This document shows, piece by piece, positions 1-8,370 of a stretch of DNA of 64,000 nt. Numbering within the stretch: the first letter of the stretch is position 1; each line of letters begins with the position of its first letter. The position numbers and the translations under genes were made by a program. The stretch spans positions 62,001-126,000 of the forward strand of contig JAHIXK010000017.1 in assembly GCA_018815245.1 (NCBI GenBank). The letters run 5' to 3'. The notes under the pieces were generated by a model. The model was given only the letters and a program-made list of their open reading frames with translations, ran no database searches and was not told where the DNA came from. The DNA is from Gammaproteobacteria bacterium. GTDB taxonomy: Bacteria; Pseudomonadota; Gammaproteobacteria; Burkholderiales; Burkholderiaceae_B.

Positions 1-2
1 TA

Positions 3-239
3 AGATCAGTTGCACCCAAAGTGATTAAAACCATTGAAATTTACAAAGGTTCGATGCCGTTTATCGCCATGCAAATAATCATGGTGGCTGTCATTTTCAT
101 TTTCCCGGAAGTGGTGACGCGAGAGAAAAAAGTGAAACTTGAGGACAAACCGTTGAGCCTTGAGCTGCCCACTCAAAATTACGGTGACGAAAACGACCTA
201 GGGGGCAATCAACCCTTTGTGCCGCAATTCAGCGAATAA
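3..239 (+). CDS. TRAP transporter large permease (DctM type), C-terminal fragment
   Basis: The reading frame is open from base 3 of the window and ends at 239, so the gene begins upstream. The visible end carries the typical last part of a TRAP large permease: a conserved stretch around 'IYKGSMPFIAMQ', one strongly hydrophobic helix (MQIIMVAVIFIFP), then a charged cytoplasmic tail. DctM is the Na+/solute symport channel that works with a DctQ subunit and a periplasmic DctP protein. A DctP-type protein lies at 2317-3405 on the other strand, but it is separated by a two-component pair, so pairing of the two is only inferred. The ATG/GTG at base 21 is internal and is not the start. Confidence 0.7.
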   Translation, partial: RSVAPKVIKTIEIYKGSMPFIAMQIIMVAVIFIFPEVVTREKKVKLEDKPLSLELPTQNYGDENDLGGNQPFVPQFSE

Positions 240-251
240 AATACCGACTGT

Positions 252-296
252 CCAGCCAGGAAAGCCATATTCAACCGGCTTTCTTGGTGCTGGGTT
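252..296. terminator. Hairpin between convergent TRAP permease and histidine kinase genes
   Basis: An interrupted stem pairs GAAAGCC (260-266) with GGCTTTC (277-283), extended outward by CCAGC with GCTGG, and is followed on the plus strand by GTTTTG. It sits between two convergent stop codons and overlaps the last codons of the kinase. The T-tract is short, so this is a moderate terminator call for the plus-strand gene. Confidence 0.4.
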
Positions 297-1416
297 TTGA
301 GGTCTCGGTTTTCACGGCAATACGGTCAGCCAGTTCAAGCACAAACACGGTACCACCTTCCTGAACATTGCTGGTCGACAAATTCCATTCCATTTCTTGA
401 CACAAGCGCTTAACCACATACAGGCCAATGCCGGTTTTTGGTAAATCGCTGCCAAAACTTGAATTGCGGGGCGTTCTGTCTTTCAGCAATTCTTCCTGAA
501 TTCCGGGGCCGGAATCTTTCACTGTGAAGCGATGCACCCCGCCATGCCGACGGTATGAAAAAAATACGCCACCTTCATAGGTATGCTCGACTGCATTGAA
601 TACCAAATTGCCCATGACACGTTTTAACCTGCGGGCATCGGTGTGGATCAGGCATTCCTCCACATCGACCTGGAAGGTCAGGCCTTTTGTTTCGGCCAGT
701 TGCCCCATCCAGCCTTCAAGCGACTTGCACAGCTCGGTACTCGACACGCTTTCCATTCGTTTCTCGCGTTGCTCACCCAATTCAAGCCGGGTGGCCTCCA
801 GCATGTTTTCCGCCAGGTCATGCAGCCAACGTTGGCAACTTGTCATTTGACGTATCACCATATTTGATTGCGCGTGTTGCAAATGAATTTCCAGAGAAGG
901 GTGCCCCACCAGCAAACCCAAAGCATGGAGGGGTTGACGCATGTCATGTTGCACACCCGCCAACCAACGCAAACGTTCTTTCCATTCGCTAAGCACAGCA
1001 TGCTTGGCATTGCGCCATCGAGCTTGCTGAGTGCGGCGTTTCTGAATGCGTTGCCTGGCTATGCTGTAACGGTGCTGTCTTTCAAGCAATACTGCCAGCA
1101 AAGTAAATGGCGTGACCCAGCAGAGGACCAGAAAACTAAGGGCTTGCCAGTTCAGAGAAAGCACCCAGCCACCAAAAGACGATGCAAAAACGAGAAACCA
1201 GAGTTTCTCAGTCGGCGGCACCCGAAAGGCCCGGCGGCATGAAACCTTTGCATTCAAAAGACAACCACTGATAAAAGCGATGTACGCCAGTTGCGCCTGC
1301 GCGCCTGTTTCCAGACCCACGAGTTGCGTGGACAAAGGCAGCAAACACAGCGATGCCAGTAAACAAGCATCATAGTGTTGCTGAACCCAGGCACTGAGGC
1401 GGTTGAATTGTCTCAT
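271..1416 (-). CDS. Membrane sensor histidine kinase
   Basis: The protein is a 381-residue HisKA/HATPase kinase that should phosphorylate the response regulator encoded just upstream. About four hydrophobic segments fill residues 12-115, then a short coiled linker leads to the H-box (QHDMRQPLH, phosphorylated His near residue 157), the N-box (GNLVFNAVEH, about 270-278), the G1 box DSGPGI (about 301) and the G2 box KTGIGL (about 327). No separate extracellular sensor domain is visible, so sensing is probably done within the membrane. The ATG at 1416 is 10 bp after the regulator stop. The frame stays open upstream but would overlap the regulator. The signal sensed is unknown. The adjacent TRAP genes suggest an organic acid, which is inference only. 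Confidence 0.85.
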   Translation of the reverse strand: MRQFNRLSAWVQQHYDACLLASLCLLPLSTQLVGLETGAQAQLAYIAFISGCLLNAKVSCRRAFRVPPTEKLWFLVFASSFGGWVLSLNWQALSFLVLCWVTPFTLLAVLLERQHRYSIARQRIQKRRTQQARWRNAKHAVLSEWKERLRWLAGVQHDMRQPLHALGLLVGHPSLEIHLQHAQSNMVIRQMTSCQRWLHDLAENMLEATRLELGEQREKRMESVSSTELCKSLEGWMGQLAETKGLTFQVDVEECLIHTDARRLKRVMGNLVFNAVEHTYEGGVFFSYRRHGGVHRFTVKDSGPGIQEELLKDRTPRNSSFGSDLPKTGIGLYVVKRLCQEMEWNLSTSNVQEGGTVFVLELADRIAVKTETSKPSTKKAG

Positions 1417-1426
1417 TCCCGGCGAC

Positions 1427-2095
1427 CTAATCGGAATACACCTCATCGGTTTTTTGCTCTTGCCAGGCGCGGTACAGCATGGCGGCCTCCAAACGATTTC
1501 GGGCATTCAAGCGGGCCAGAATGCTGCGCACATGCGTTTTAACAGTTTCGGGCGACAAGCCAAGGTTCTGTGCTATTTCGTGATTCGACTCACCCTTGGC
1601 GATGCGGTACAACACGGATACCTGACGTTCGGTAATTCGAGCCATGCGCTGTCCAATCGTGAACCCGTTGGCTTGCTGGTTTTTCTGGCTGATCTGATCT
1701 GTCCAGTTGTTGCGGCGCAAGCGCAGCACCATGCTGTCCAGTACACTCAGCACGCGGTCTTGTGTAATTCCTTTGGACACGAATTCTGTTTCAGGGTAAT
1801 CGTCGGCCATCTCCCCCAAAATTTCTTCGTTACCGGAAATTACGAGTGTGCGGCTGTAATCAAAAGTTTCAAGCGCTGTTTCAAGCACCTTCTCTGGCGA
1901 CATGTCAGGAAGACCTAAATCCAAAAGAACCAGGTCGGGTTGCTCAAAACGGCTGTGTTCCAGCGCTGGACCAATTCGGCTGAATAACTTCACTTCCAGA
2001 TCGGTATACCGCGAATTCATGATGTCGCGAAGCGCCATTGCAATGATCGGGTGATCATCAATGATAAATACGCGTAGCTGATTAGGAGTCGACAT
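1427..2095 (-). CDS. NarL/FixJ-family response regulator
   Basis: The 222-residue protein has an N-terminal receiver domain with acidic residues IIDDH at 11-15 and a phosphoacceptor Asp near residue 59 (LLDLGLPD). The C-terminal LuxR-type helix-turn-helix spans about 150-210 (ITERQVSVLYRIAKG, then SPETVKTHVRSILARL). It is the first gene of a two-gene operon with the histidine kinase at 271-1416. An inverted repeat CGTGG-N16-CCACG lies upstream at 2135-2160 and could be an operator, possibly for autoregulation, but this is a guess. Target genes are unknown. The TRAP genes on both sides are candidates. Confidence 0.88.
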   Translation of the reverse strand: MSTPNQLRVFIIDDHPIIAMALRDIMNSRYTDLEVKLFSRIGPALEHSRFEQPDLVLLDLGLPDMSPEKVLETALETFDYSRTLVISGNEEILGEMADDYPETEFVSKGITQDRVLSVLDSMVLRLRRNNWTDQISQKNQQANGFTIGQRMARITERQVSVLYRIAKGESNHEIAQNLGLSPETVKTHVRSILARLNARNRLEAAMLYRAWQEQKTDEVYSD

Positions 2096-2249
2096 AAAAT
2101 TGTCCCATACAAGTCAAGTGCCAGAAACTGTCGCCGTGGTTTATTTAAATAGAGTCCACGCCATTCATTACGACAGCCAAAAGAAGTGCTAACAACCCCG
2201 ATAGGAGCGACACTGCGTTGGGTGACTTGCGGCGAGCGTTTAGTTCCAT

Positions 2250-2281
2250 TAAAGAATAAAAAAGCGGCCACTAGAGCCGCT
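2250..2281 (-). terminator. Rho-independent terminator of the TRAP binding-protein gene
   Basis: On the minus strand a perfect 6-bp stem AGCGGC/GCCGCT (2263-2268 with 2276-2281, 7-nt loop) is followed by a run of T residues. It lies 36 bp past the stop codon of the binding-protein gene, which is a classic intrinsic terminator arrangement. Confidence 0.85.
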
Positions 2282-2316
2282 CTTTATATCTGACCAATTG
2301 GATGTAGGTCAAAAAC

Positions 2317-3405
2317 TTACTTCGATCTGGGTATGTAAGAGGCCATGGAATTTTCTGCCACGCGGAACCAATTATTCTGGTCGTTGCGGAAACGATTCCA
2401 GGATATAAAGATTTTCTTGAACTTCGGGTTGTTTTTTGATTCTTCTGTGTACAGTTTTTCTGCCTCGTTGTAGGCCGCATCCAATATATCGCGAGGGTAG
2501 ATACGGAGCTGTGCTCCGGATTGAATCAAACGGCTCAATGCCGCCGGGTTTTTGGCATCATATTCCGCGGTCATCGTGACATTCACCTCGGCGGCGGCAA
2601 CCTCTAGCGCAGCCTGATACGCTTTGGGCAATTTGCCCCAGGCATCCAGATTCACGTAAAAACTGAGTGTCGGGCCTGGCTCCCAGAAACCGGGGTAATA
2701 GTAATATTTGGCCACCTTCTGAAAACCCAGTTTTTCATCGTCGTAAGGCCCTACCCATTCGGCTGCGTCAATGGTGCCTTTTTCCAATGCAGGGTAAATA
2801 TCACCGCCAGCAATGGTTTGTGGTACGGCACCGAGTGCAGCCATGATTTTCCCGCCAAACCCAGGAATCCTGACCTTTAATCCTTTCAGGTCGTTAAGAC
2901 TTTTTACTTCTTTTCGCCACCAGCCACCCATTTGAGTTCCGGTGTTTCCGCCGGGGAAATTGATGATGTTGTAGTCTTTAAAAAACTCCCGCATGATCGG
3001 CAAACCGCCGCCATGATAAAGCCAGGCATTTTGTTGCCTCGCTGTTAAACCAAAGGGCATGCCGGTATCGAATGCAAAAGTGGCATCCTTGCCCACATAG
3101 TAATAACTCGCAGTATGACCACATTCAACGGTACCGCGCTGAACCGCATCCAGCACTTGCAGCCCAGGCACGATTTCGCCTGCAGCGAAGGGACGAATAT
3201 CGAACTTCCCCCCTGTCAGATCGGCCACCCGCTCGGCAAGATTGGGGCCACCACCCCATAGGGCATCGAGACTTTTGGGAAAGCTTGAGGTAAGACGCCA
3301 GCGTACATTTGGGCCGTCTGCAGCGAATGCTGCAGCTCCTGTTGCGGCAGCTGTGGTGGCTGCCGCCCCAAAGCCTGCCTTTTTGAGAAAAGAACGACGC
3401 TCCAT
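2317..3405 (-). CDS. TRAP transporter substrate-binding protein, DctP/TakP type, Tat-exported
   Basis: The 362-residue periplasmic protein captures a carboxylate solute for a TRAP transporter. It begins with a twin-arginine signal (RRSFLKK, then an alanine-rich hydrophobic region) with a likely cut near residue 29. The mature part has the TakP/2-oxoacid-binding hallmarks: 'ALWGGG', 'GGWWRKEVKSLNDLKGLK', 'IAGGDIYPALEKGTIDA', 'WVGPYDD'. In this subfamily a Tat signal and 2-oxoacid or lactate-type ligands are known, but the actual ligand cannot be read here. A strong Shine-Dalgarno (AAGGAGA) precedes the ATG. The gene lies 21 bp after pmbA on the same strand, so it may be partly co-transcribed, and it ends at its own terminator. 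Permease genes are not adjacent. Confidence 0.9.
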   Translation of the reverse strand: MERRSFLKKAGFGAAATTAAATGAAAFAADGPNVRWRLTSSFPKSLDALWGGGPNLAERVADLTGGKFDIRPFAAGEIVPGLQVLDAVQRGTVECGHTASYYYVGKDATFAFDTGMPFGLTARQQNAWLYHGGGLPIMREFFKDYNIINFPGGNTGTQMGGWWRKEVKSLNDLKGLKVRIPGFGGKIMAALGAVPQTIAGGDIYPALEKGTIDAAEWVGPYDDEKLGFQKVAKYYYYPGFWEPGPTLSFYVNLDAWGKLPKAYQAALEVAAAEVNVTMTAEYDAKNPAALSRLIQSGAQLRIYPRDILDAAYNEAEKLYTEESKNNPKFKKIFISWNRFRNDQNNWFRVAENSMASYIPRSK

Positions 3406-3426
3406 TGCTTTGTCTCCTTATTGTTT

Positions 3427-4779
3427 TTAGTTCCCTGCAACGGTCATGGATTCAATCAAAATGCTGCCCACGTATTTGCTGCCGCGCCAGTAGGAGTCAT
3501 CACCCACAGCCACAATATTGGCCAACATGTCTTTCAAATTGCCGGCAATTGTAATTTCCTCAACCGGGTGAACAATAATGCCGTTTTCCACCCAGTAACC
3601 AAAAGCACCACGGGAATAATCGCCGTTGACGCCATTGACGCCCTGCCCCATCATTTCGGTCACCAACAAGCCGGTGCCCATGGTTTTCAAGAGCGCGTCG
3701 AGACCACCTGACACGGTTTTGGTCGAACTAAGAATAAGGTTGTGAGTGCCGCCGGCATTGCCCGTGGTTTCCATGCCTAATTTTCGAGCGGAATAGCTGG
3801 ATAAAAAGTAGCCATTGCAAACCCCTTTTTTTACCACGGTGCGGGCCTTGACCTTCACGCCCTCTTCATCAAAAGGCGAGCTGCCATGTGCGCCTGCAAT
3901 AAACGGATCTTCCTTGATGGTAATGTGTGGCGCCCACACCTGCTTGCCCAATGCATTCAGCAAGAAACTGGTTTTACGGTACTGCGATGCACCAGATACG
4001 GCACGTATATAGTGATTAAGCAAACTGGCGGCAACAGGTGCTTCAAAAATAACCGGGCAGTTGCCTGTGTTAATTGGCCTGGAACCCAATCGGGCCAGCG
4101 CACGTTGTGCTGCATAGGCACCAATTTTTGCTGGCTTTGCCAAATTCCTGGCGTTGCGATCGGATGAATTCCAGTAATCGCGCTGCATAGGGCTGTCTTT
4201 CGACTTTTTGGCCTGCGCAATTAACGAGACAGACAGAGAATGTTCGGAATATGGATACCCTCCTCGAAAGCCCCTGCTGTTGGCCGCAAAAAAATGACCT
4301 GCTTCAGTGGAAACATTGGCCCCGTCGGAATTTCGAATTTGCTTGCTCACATCAAACGCGGCCTGTTCCATGGCCAAGGCCTTCTCGACGGCTTTGGCAA
4401 TACTCAAATTCCAGGGATGATACAAATCAAGATCACGGTGGCGCTTGGCAAGATTGGCCTCATCGGGCAAACCTGCGAATTTGTCCGACGCGGTGTATTT
4501 CGCAATGTCCAACGCTGCCTGAATGGCTGAATCAATGGCTTGCAGCGAAAAATCAGACGACGAGGCGTTACCCCGTTTATTGCGAACAAACACACTCAGG
4601 CTGATATTTTTGTCCCGAGTGTGTTCGATCGTTTCAATTTGACCCATTCGCACACTCACGGATTGACCCACCGCTTCGCTGATGTCTACCGCACAATCGG
4701 TAGCCCCCAGCGACTTGGCTTTTTTCAATGCGTAGTCGGTTAATTCCTGAAATGTCTCGGATTTAAAGCTAAAGCCCAT
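3427..4779 (-). CDS. pmbA: PmbA/TldE family metalloprotease subunit
   Basis: This 450-residue protein matches PmbA (TldE), the non-metal partner of TldD in a heteromeric protease that matures modified peptides and degrades unfolded peptides in the cytoplasm. The full family architecture is present: the N-terminal 'GATDCAVDISE' region, the middle 'NSDGANVSTEAG' stretch and the C-terminal 'GNLKDMLANIVAVGDD' with 'GSILIESMTVAGN'. As expected for PmbA it lacks the HExxxH zinc motif that TldD carries. TldD is not in this window. It is divergent from darP, with starts only 27-45 bp apart, an arrangement I recall as common in betaproteobacteria. Confidence 0.93.
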   Translation of the reverse strand: MGFSFKSETFQELTDYALKKAKSLGATDCAVDISEAVGQSVSVRMGQIETIEHTRDKNISLSVFVRNKRGNASSSDFSLQAIDSAIQAALDIAKYTASDKFAGLPDEANLAKRHRDLDLYHPWNLSIAKAVEKALAMEQAAFDVSKQIRNSDGANVSTEAGHFFAANSRGFRGGYPYSEHSLSVSLIAQAKKSKDSPMQRDYWNSSDRNARNLAKPAKIGAYAAQRALARLGSRPINTGNCPVIFEAPVAASLLNHYIRAVSGASQYRKTSFLLNALGKQVWAPHITIKEDPFIAGAHGSSPFDEEGVKVKARTVVKKGVCNGYFLSSYSARKLGMETTGNAGGTHNLILSSTKTVSGGLDALLKTMGTGLLVTEMMGQGVNGVNGDYSRGAFGYWVENGIIVHPVEEITIAGNLKDMLANIVAVGDDSYWRGSKYVGSILIESMTVAGN

Positions 4780-4806
4780 ATTGACCTGCGAAAAATGCTG
4801 CTAAAA

Positions 4807-5361
4807 ATGGCTAATATACAGCCCATGGAACCAGAAAACGAAAAACAGGGCGAGTTTGAAGAATATGATCGCCCCAGCAAGTCATCGGTGAAGCGAGACA
4901 TGCTGGCCCTGCAAGATTTGGGCAAAACCTTGTGCGAAATGCCCTACGACAAAGTCAAGCGGGCACCGATCGGCGAACGCCTGCTTATCGAGATCGCAGA
5001 ATTTCACAAATGCAAATCATTCGGCGCCAAGAAACGCCAAATGCAATTCATCGGCAAATTGATGCGGGATGAAGAACATGAGGAAGTTCAAGCTTGGGTA
5101 AACGGCGAAACCGTTGAGCAAAAACTCAAGGTGCTGCATCTGCATGCTGCCGAGCAATGGCGCGACCGTTTGATAGAGGACCCCAGCCTGCTAGCCACCT
5201 TCATTGAAAGTTACCCGGCAGCAGCACAAGAAAACCTGAACCCGATCATTCGGCAAGCTGTTCAGGAACGGGCGGCCAAAAAAGCCCCCCGCAATTTCCG
5301 ACAGTTGTTTCAGATCATTTACCGACTGATCGAGGAGCAAGCCGATGGAGAAGAGCAATGA
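4807..5361 (+). CDS. darP: Ribosome biogenesis factor DarP (YjgA, DUF615)
   Basis: The protein is about 180 residues, highly charged and helical, with the DUF615 pattern: 'SKSSVKRDMLALQDLGK' near the start, 'KSFGAKKRQMQFIGKLMR' in the middle and 'APRNFRQLFQIIYRLIEE' at the end. DarP associates with the large ribosomal subunit precursor and helps its assembly. Three in-frame ATGs (4795, 4807, 4825) are possible and none has a clear Shine-Dalgarno, so the start is uncertain. It is the first gene of a tight operon: its TGA overlaps the mogA ATG. It is divergent from pmbA. Confidence 0.92.
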   Translation: MANIQPMEPENEKQGEFEEYDRPSKSSVKRDMLALQDLGKTLCEMPYDKVKRAPIGERLLIEIAEFHKCKSFGAKKRQMQFIGKLMRDEEHEEVQAWVNGETVEQKLKVLHLHAAEQWRDRLIEDPSLLATFIESYPAAAQENLNPIIRQAVQERAAKKAPRNFRQLFQIIYRLIEEQADGEEQ

Positions 5362-5963
5362 GTTTTGATGTTGTAAAAATTGGTTTGGTGTCGGTCAGCG
5401 ACCGGGCGTCGGCAGGTGTTTACCAAGACCAGGGCATTCCAAGCCTGAAAACCTGGTTGCAAACTGCGCTGTTAAACCCAATTGAATTTGTAGAAATTTT
5501 GATTCCAGACGAGCAGACTGAAATTGAAAATGCCTTGAAAAAGCTGGCCGATGAACATCAGTGCAATTTGATTTGCACCACCGGCGGTACCGGCCCTGCC
5601 AAGCGCGATGTAACACCGGAAGCCACACTGGCCGTGGCCCAGAAGGAAATGCCCGGCTTTGGCGAGCAAATGCGGCAAATCAGCCTGCACTTTGTGCCCA
5701 CGGCGATATTGTCACGGCAAGTAGCCGTTATTCGCGGTGAAAGCCTGATCTTGAATTTGCCGGGTCAGCCCAAAGCGATTGCTGAAACTTTGGAAGGCCT
5801 GAAGGACAAAGAAGGCAACAGCCTTGTGAAAGGAATTTTCGCGGCTGTACCCTATTGTATCGACTTGATTGGTGGCCCTTATATGGAAACCAATGAAGCT
5901 GTCATTAAAGCGTTTCGGCCCAAGTCGGCCCTACGAAAGCCCGCTGAAGGAAATACACTGTGA
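5358..5963 (+). CDS. mogA: Molybdopterin adenylyltransferase
   Basis: The 201-residue protein fits MogA, which adenylylates molybdopterin before molybdenum insertion in molybdenum cofactor synthesis. The MoCF domain motifs are clear: 'VSVSDRASAG' near residue 12, TTGGTGP at 74-80 followed by the catalytic-region Asp in 'AKRDVTPEA', and 'RGESLILNLPGQPKAI' in the second half. The start overlaps the darP stop (ATGA), indicating translational coupling, and its own stop overlaps the GTG of the following carboxylesterase. A second MoCF-domain protein at 21380-22162 belongs to the CinA branch, not to MogA. Confidence 0.92.
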   Translation: MSFDVVKIGLVSVSDRASAGVYQDQGIPSLKTWLQTALLNPIEFVEILIPDEQTEIENALKKLADEHQCNLICTTGGTGPAKRDVTPEATLAVAQKEMPGFGEQMRQISLHFVPTAILSRQVAVIRGESLILNLPGQPKAIAETLEGLKDKEGNSLVKGIFAAVPYCIDLIGGPYMETNEAVIKAFRPKSALRKPAEGNTL

Positions 5964-6637
5964 GCCTGGATTCAAATTCGAACATTGAATGTGTTGTTGT
6001 TGAAACCGGTCCCAACCCGGCAGGCTGTGTAATTTGGCTGCACGGCTTGGGTGCAGACGGCTACGACTTCGTACCCATTGTCAAAGAGCTTGAGCAAATG
6101 AATTTGCCCAACACCCGCTTTGTATTTCCCCATGCACCGAAAATTCCGGTGAGCATCAACGGGGGCTACGTAATGCGTGCGTGGTACGACATTAAAAACG
6201 TTGACCTGCAACGCCAGGAAGATGAGGGTGGTATACGCCAAAGCCAAGCCACCGTTGAACAATTGGTCAACGATCAAATTGCTTTGGGCTTCACGCCCGA
6301 TAAAATTGTGCTGGCTGGTTTTTCTCAAGGTGGTGCCATCGTTTATCAAACAGGCTTGCGCACCCGGCACAAGCTGGCGGGCTTGATCGCACTGTCTACT
6401 TACCTGCCTTGCGAAGAGACCCTGGATACCGAATTCAACCTGGCCAACCTCAATATCCCGGTGCTTGCGGCGCATGGCGAGCAGGACAACATTGTGCTGA
6501 TAGAGCGCGGTGAAAAAGCAGTCAACCTGCTACGGAGCAAAGGCGTTGATGTGGAGTGGCACAGCTACCCAATGGCCCATTCTGTGTGTGGCGAAGAAGT
6601 GGTTGAGATTGCCAATTTCTTGAAAAAAGTACTTTAA
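5960..6637 (+). CDS. Phospholipase/carboxylesterase family alpha/beta hydrolase
   Basis: This 225-residue cytoplasmic hydrolase is of the LYPLA/acyl-protein-thioesterase-like carboxylesterase family, which hydrolyses short acyl esters. The oxyanion region HGLGADG (29-35), the nucleophile elbow GFSQGG (Ser122), Asp176 in 'HGEQDN' and His207 in 'PMAHSV' complete a catalytic triad. It starts at GTG 5960, overlapping the mogA stop (GTGA), so darP-mogA-carboxylesterase is one translationally coupled operon. The natural substrate is not evident. Confidence 0.9.
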   Translation: MSLDSNSNIECVVVETGPNPAGCVIWLHGLGADGYDFVPIVKELEQMNLPNTRFVFPHAPKIPVSINGGYVMRAWYDIKNVDLQRQEDEGGIRQSQATVEQLVNDQIALGFTPDKIVLAGFSQGGAIVYQTGLRTRHKLAGLIALSTYLPCEETLDTEFNLANLNIPVLAAHGEQDNIVLIERGEKAVNLLRSKGVDVEWHSYPMAHSVCGEEVVEIANFLKKVL

Positions 6638-6740
6638 ACCGGGTGCTTGGCAACCCAAATGCACCCAGAAAAAAATACTGTATAAATAAACAGCTTTTTG
6701 ATTTACAATAGGCTTCAGTTATTTCAATGCAGGTGCATGT

Positions 6741-7010
6741 ATGCCAGCAAAAAAAGTACAAAACAGCAAAAACCAAACCATTTCAATTGTGGAAATTGAA
6801 CGCGCCATCAATTATTGGCGCCAACAATACCCTTCATCCCGAGACACGATGACCCTGTGCCCACAGGCAGCCAGTTTGGCTGAGCTGTACGCACGGATGA
6901 TTCTTTTTCAAATAACCGAAACCTCTTGGGCTGAATTCTCACGCCAGGCAAAAAATTCATTTCAAGAAGCTCAACAATCGTACGAAACAATACAACACAA
7001 AGCAGCCTGA
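6741..7010 (+). CDS. DUF3717 domain protein
   Basis: This is a small 89-residue protein. The core 'ISIVEIERAINYWRQQYPS', 'LCPQAASLAELYARMI' and a helical C-terminus match my memory of the DUF3717 family, largely restricted to Burkholderiales. No enzyme motif, signal peptide or membrane segment is visible. Upstream, 6638-6740 is AT-rich and contains a GGGTGC/GCACCC hairpin without a T-tract. A role is not known. Confidence 0.75.
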   Translation: MPAKKVQNSKNQTISIVEIERAINYWRQQYPSSRDTMTLCPQAASLAELYARMILFQITETSWAEFSRQAKNSFQEAQQSYETIQHKAA

Positions 7011-7037
7011 ACAAGACACGGCACAGATTCAAACCCG

Positions 7038-8345
7038 TTAATTCAAACGGCTTAGCAGCAGGTGTGCGGCAGTCCACAACTGGCTTGAAACCGGCGTATT
7101 ACAAGGGCCCTTTAGTTGACTGATTTGCCAGCCATTTGCACCGGCCCGGCGAAATTCCAGTGTGCCGCGCTGGGGTACACGCCCTTTGATTTGCAAGTGG
7201 AAAATACACACATCGCCTGTCATGCAACGGTCAATGTAAGATGGCACGCAATGGTGCATTTTCTTGGCTTCGTTTAACAAAGCGTTCAATGAAGTCAGTT
7301 CAATAAAATCGATGTTGTTGCCCACGCTGCCCATGCCGATCACCTCTGGCCAAAACACATTTGGGCGGCTCATGTCTAAATCCAGTTCAATCAAATGCCA
7401 ATGGGTTTGGCGCGCCATCAATGTGTCGTAAGTCCAGTTTCGGGAAATAACCACGCGGCGCTGGGTTGAACTGGTTGCACTTCCCAGCAACCAATCGGCG
7501 ATCAATGGAAATTCCTCTTGTACCAGTTCAAGCTGATGCGCAGCCTTTGCCGTGTTTTCATGGCGTTGTAAAGCAAGGCGAACACCCCGCAAAATATTCA
7601 GCGCCACATCCGTGGTCAAGTGCTCATGGTTGCGCCGCAACCAGGTGCTCAAGGCACCGAACCCGTGCAAAGCGGCAGTTTGTTTGTCGACCCAGGCGAT
7701 TGGAATATCACGGCCCAAAGCAGCATGAAAATTGACCCAGCACAAATGGCTCAGTTGTGACCAGTTAATGCGCGCAACGTATGCTTTTTTCTGGCGCGCA
7801 AGCCAACGCCAGGATTGCTGGCTTAAACCTTGGGCCAACATGCGGTTTTTAAGTATCCGCCAATTCGGAAGGTTGCTCCACATGCCCCGGTCGTTGCCAA
7901 GAAGCGGCGCCAAAGCGGGGTTTTCTTCAAGGCGATCATTCAACACAGATCGACATGCAGCCACTTGGCTTAAATCAAGCAAAGTGGCTTGCCTGGGCAC
8001 GATACGCAAACACAATTTGAGCACCGGCACACCGAAACGACGCCGCAAAGCCGCCGTCCAGGCGCGTTGAATGTCGCGCAAACTGGCGGATTCAACTGAA
8101 CAGTCAAGTGCTGTATGTTCAAGCGTTTCAGGAATGCGAATGCTGGGTGGTGGCTGCCAGCTTGAACGCAGCAAAGCAGCTTTCAAATGCCATGCCGCTT
8201 CATCGCTCAGTATCACGGCGGCTGATTCCTGCAGCTTCGCGCGCGCGCTCAAACCCCATTCAAAATACAAACCCGTGCGCGTGCTGACAAGGCGCGCAGG
8301 CAACCGCCCAGATCGAACTCGCGGTATGCTGGTGCTTGTGTTCAT
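7038..8345 (-). CDS. PcfJ-domain-containing protein
   Basis: The 435-residue protein carries a PcfJ-like C-terminal domain: 'EAKKMHHCVPSYIDRC' followed by 'GDVCIFHLQIKG', 'GTLEFRR' and 'WQISQLKGPCN'. The His-Cys pair and the final Gln..Gly..Asn pattern are typical of this family. The N-terminal 300 residues are basic, rich in Trp and Leu, and not recognised. PcfJ proteins were named from conjugative plasmids and their biochemical role is unresolved. No conjugation genes are visible here. The start at ATG 8345 was chosen because the longer frame runs into the divergent crotonase gene (start 8371). Confidence 0.7.
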   Translation of the reverse strand: MNTSTSIPRVRSGRLPARLVSTRTGLYFEWGLSARAKLQESAAVILSDEAAWHLKAALLRSSWQPPPSIRIPETLEHTALDCSVESASLRDIQRAWTAALRRRFGVPVLKLCLRIVPRQATLLDLSQVAACRSVLNDRLEENPALAPLLGNDRGMWSNLPNWRILKNRMLAQGLSQQSWRWLARQKKAYVARINWSQLSHLCWVNFHAALGRDIPIAWVDKQTAALHGFGALSTWLRRNHEHLTTDVALNILRGVRLALQRHENTAKAAHQLELVQEEFPLIADWLLGSATSSTQRRVVISRNWTYDTLMARQTHWHLIELDLDMSRPNVFWPEVIGMGSVGNNIDFIELTSLNALLNEAKKMHHCVPSYIDRCMTGDVCIFHLQIKGRVPQRGTLEFRRAGANGWQISQLKGPCNTPVSSQLWTAAHLLLSRLN

Positions 8346-8370
8346 TTCAAAATCTAACAAAAGGCGCATG

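Noticed and set aside
2135-2160. CGTGG-N16-CCACG inverted repeat before the response regulator as a defined operator
   Set aside because: The arms are only 5 bp and such repeats occur by chance. It is mentioned only as a possibility.
6638-6665. GGGTGC/GCACCC hairpin after the carboxylesterase gene considered as a terminator
   Set aside because: The stem is followed by a run of A rather than T on the coding strand, and no T-tract exists on the other strand either.
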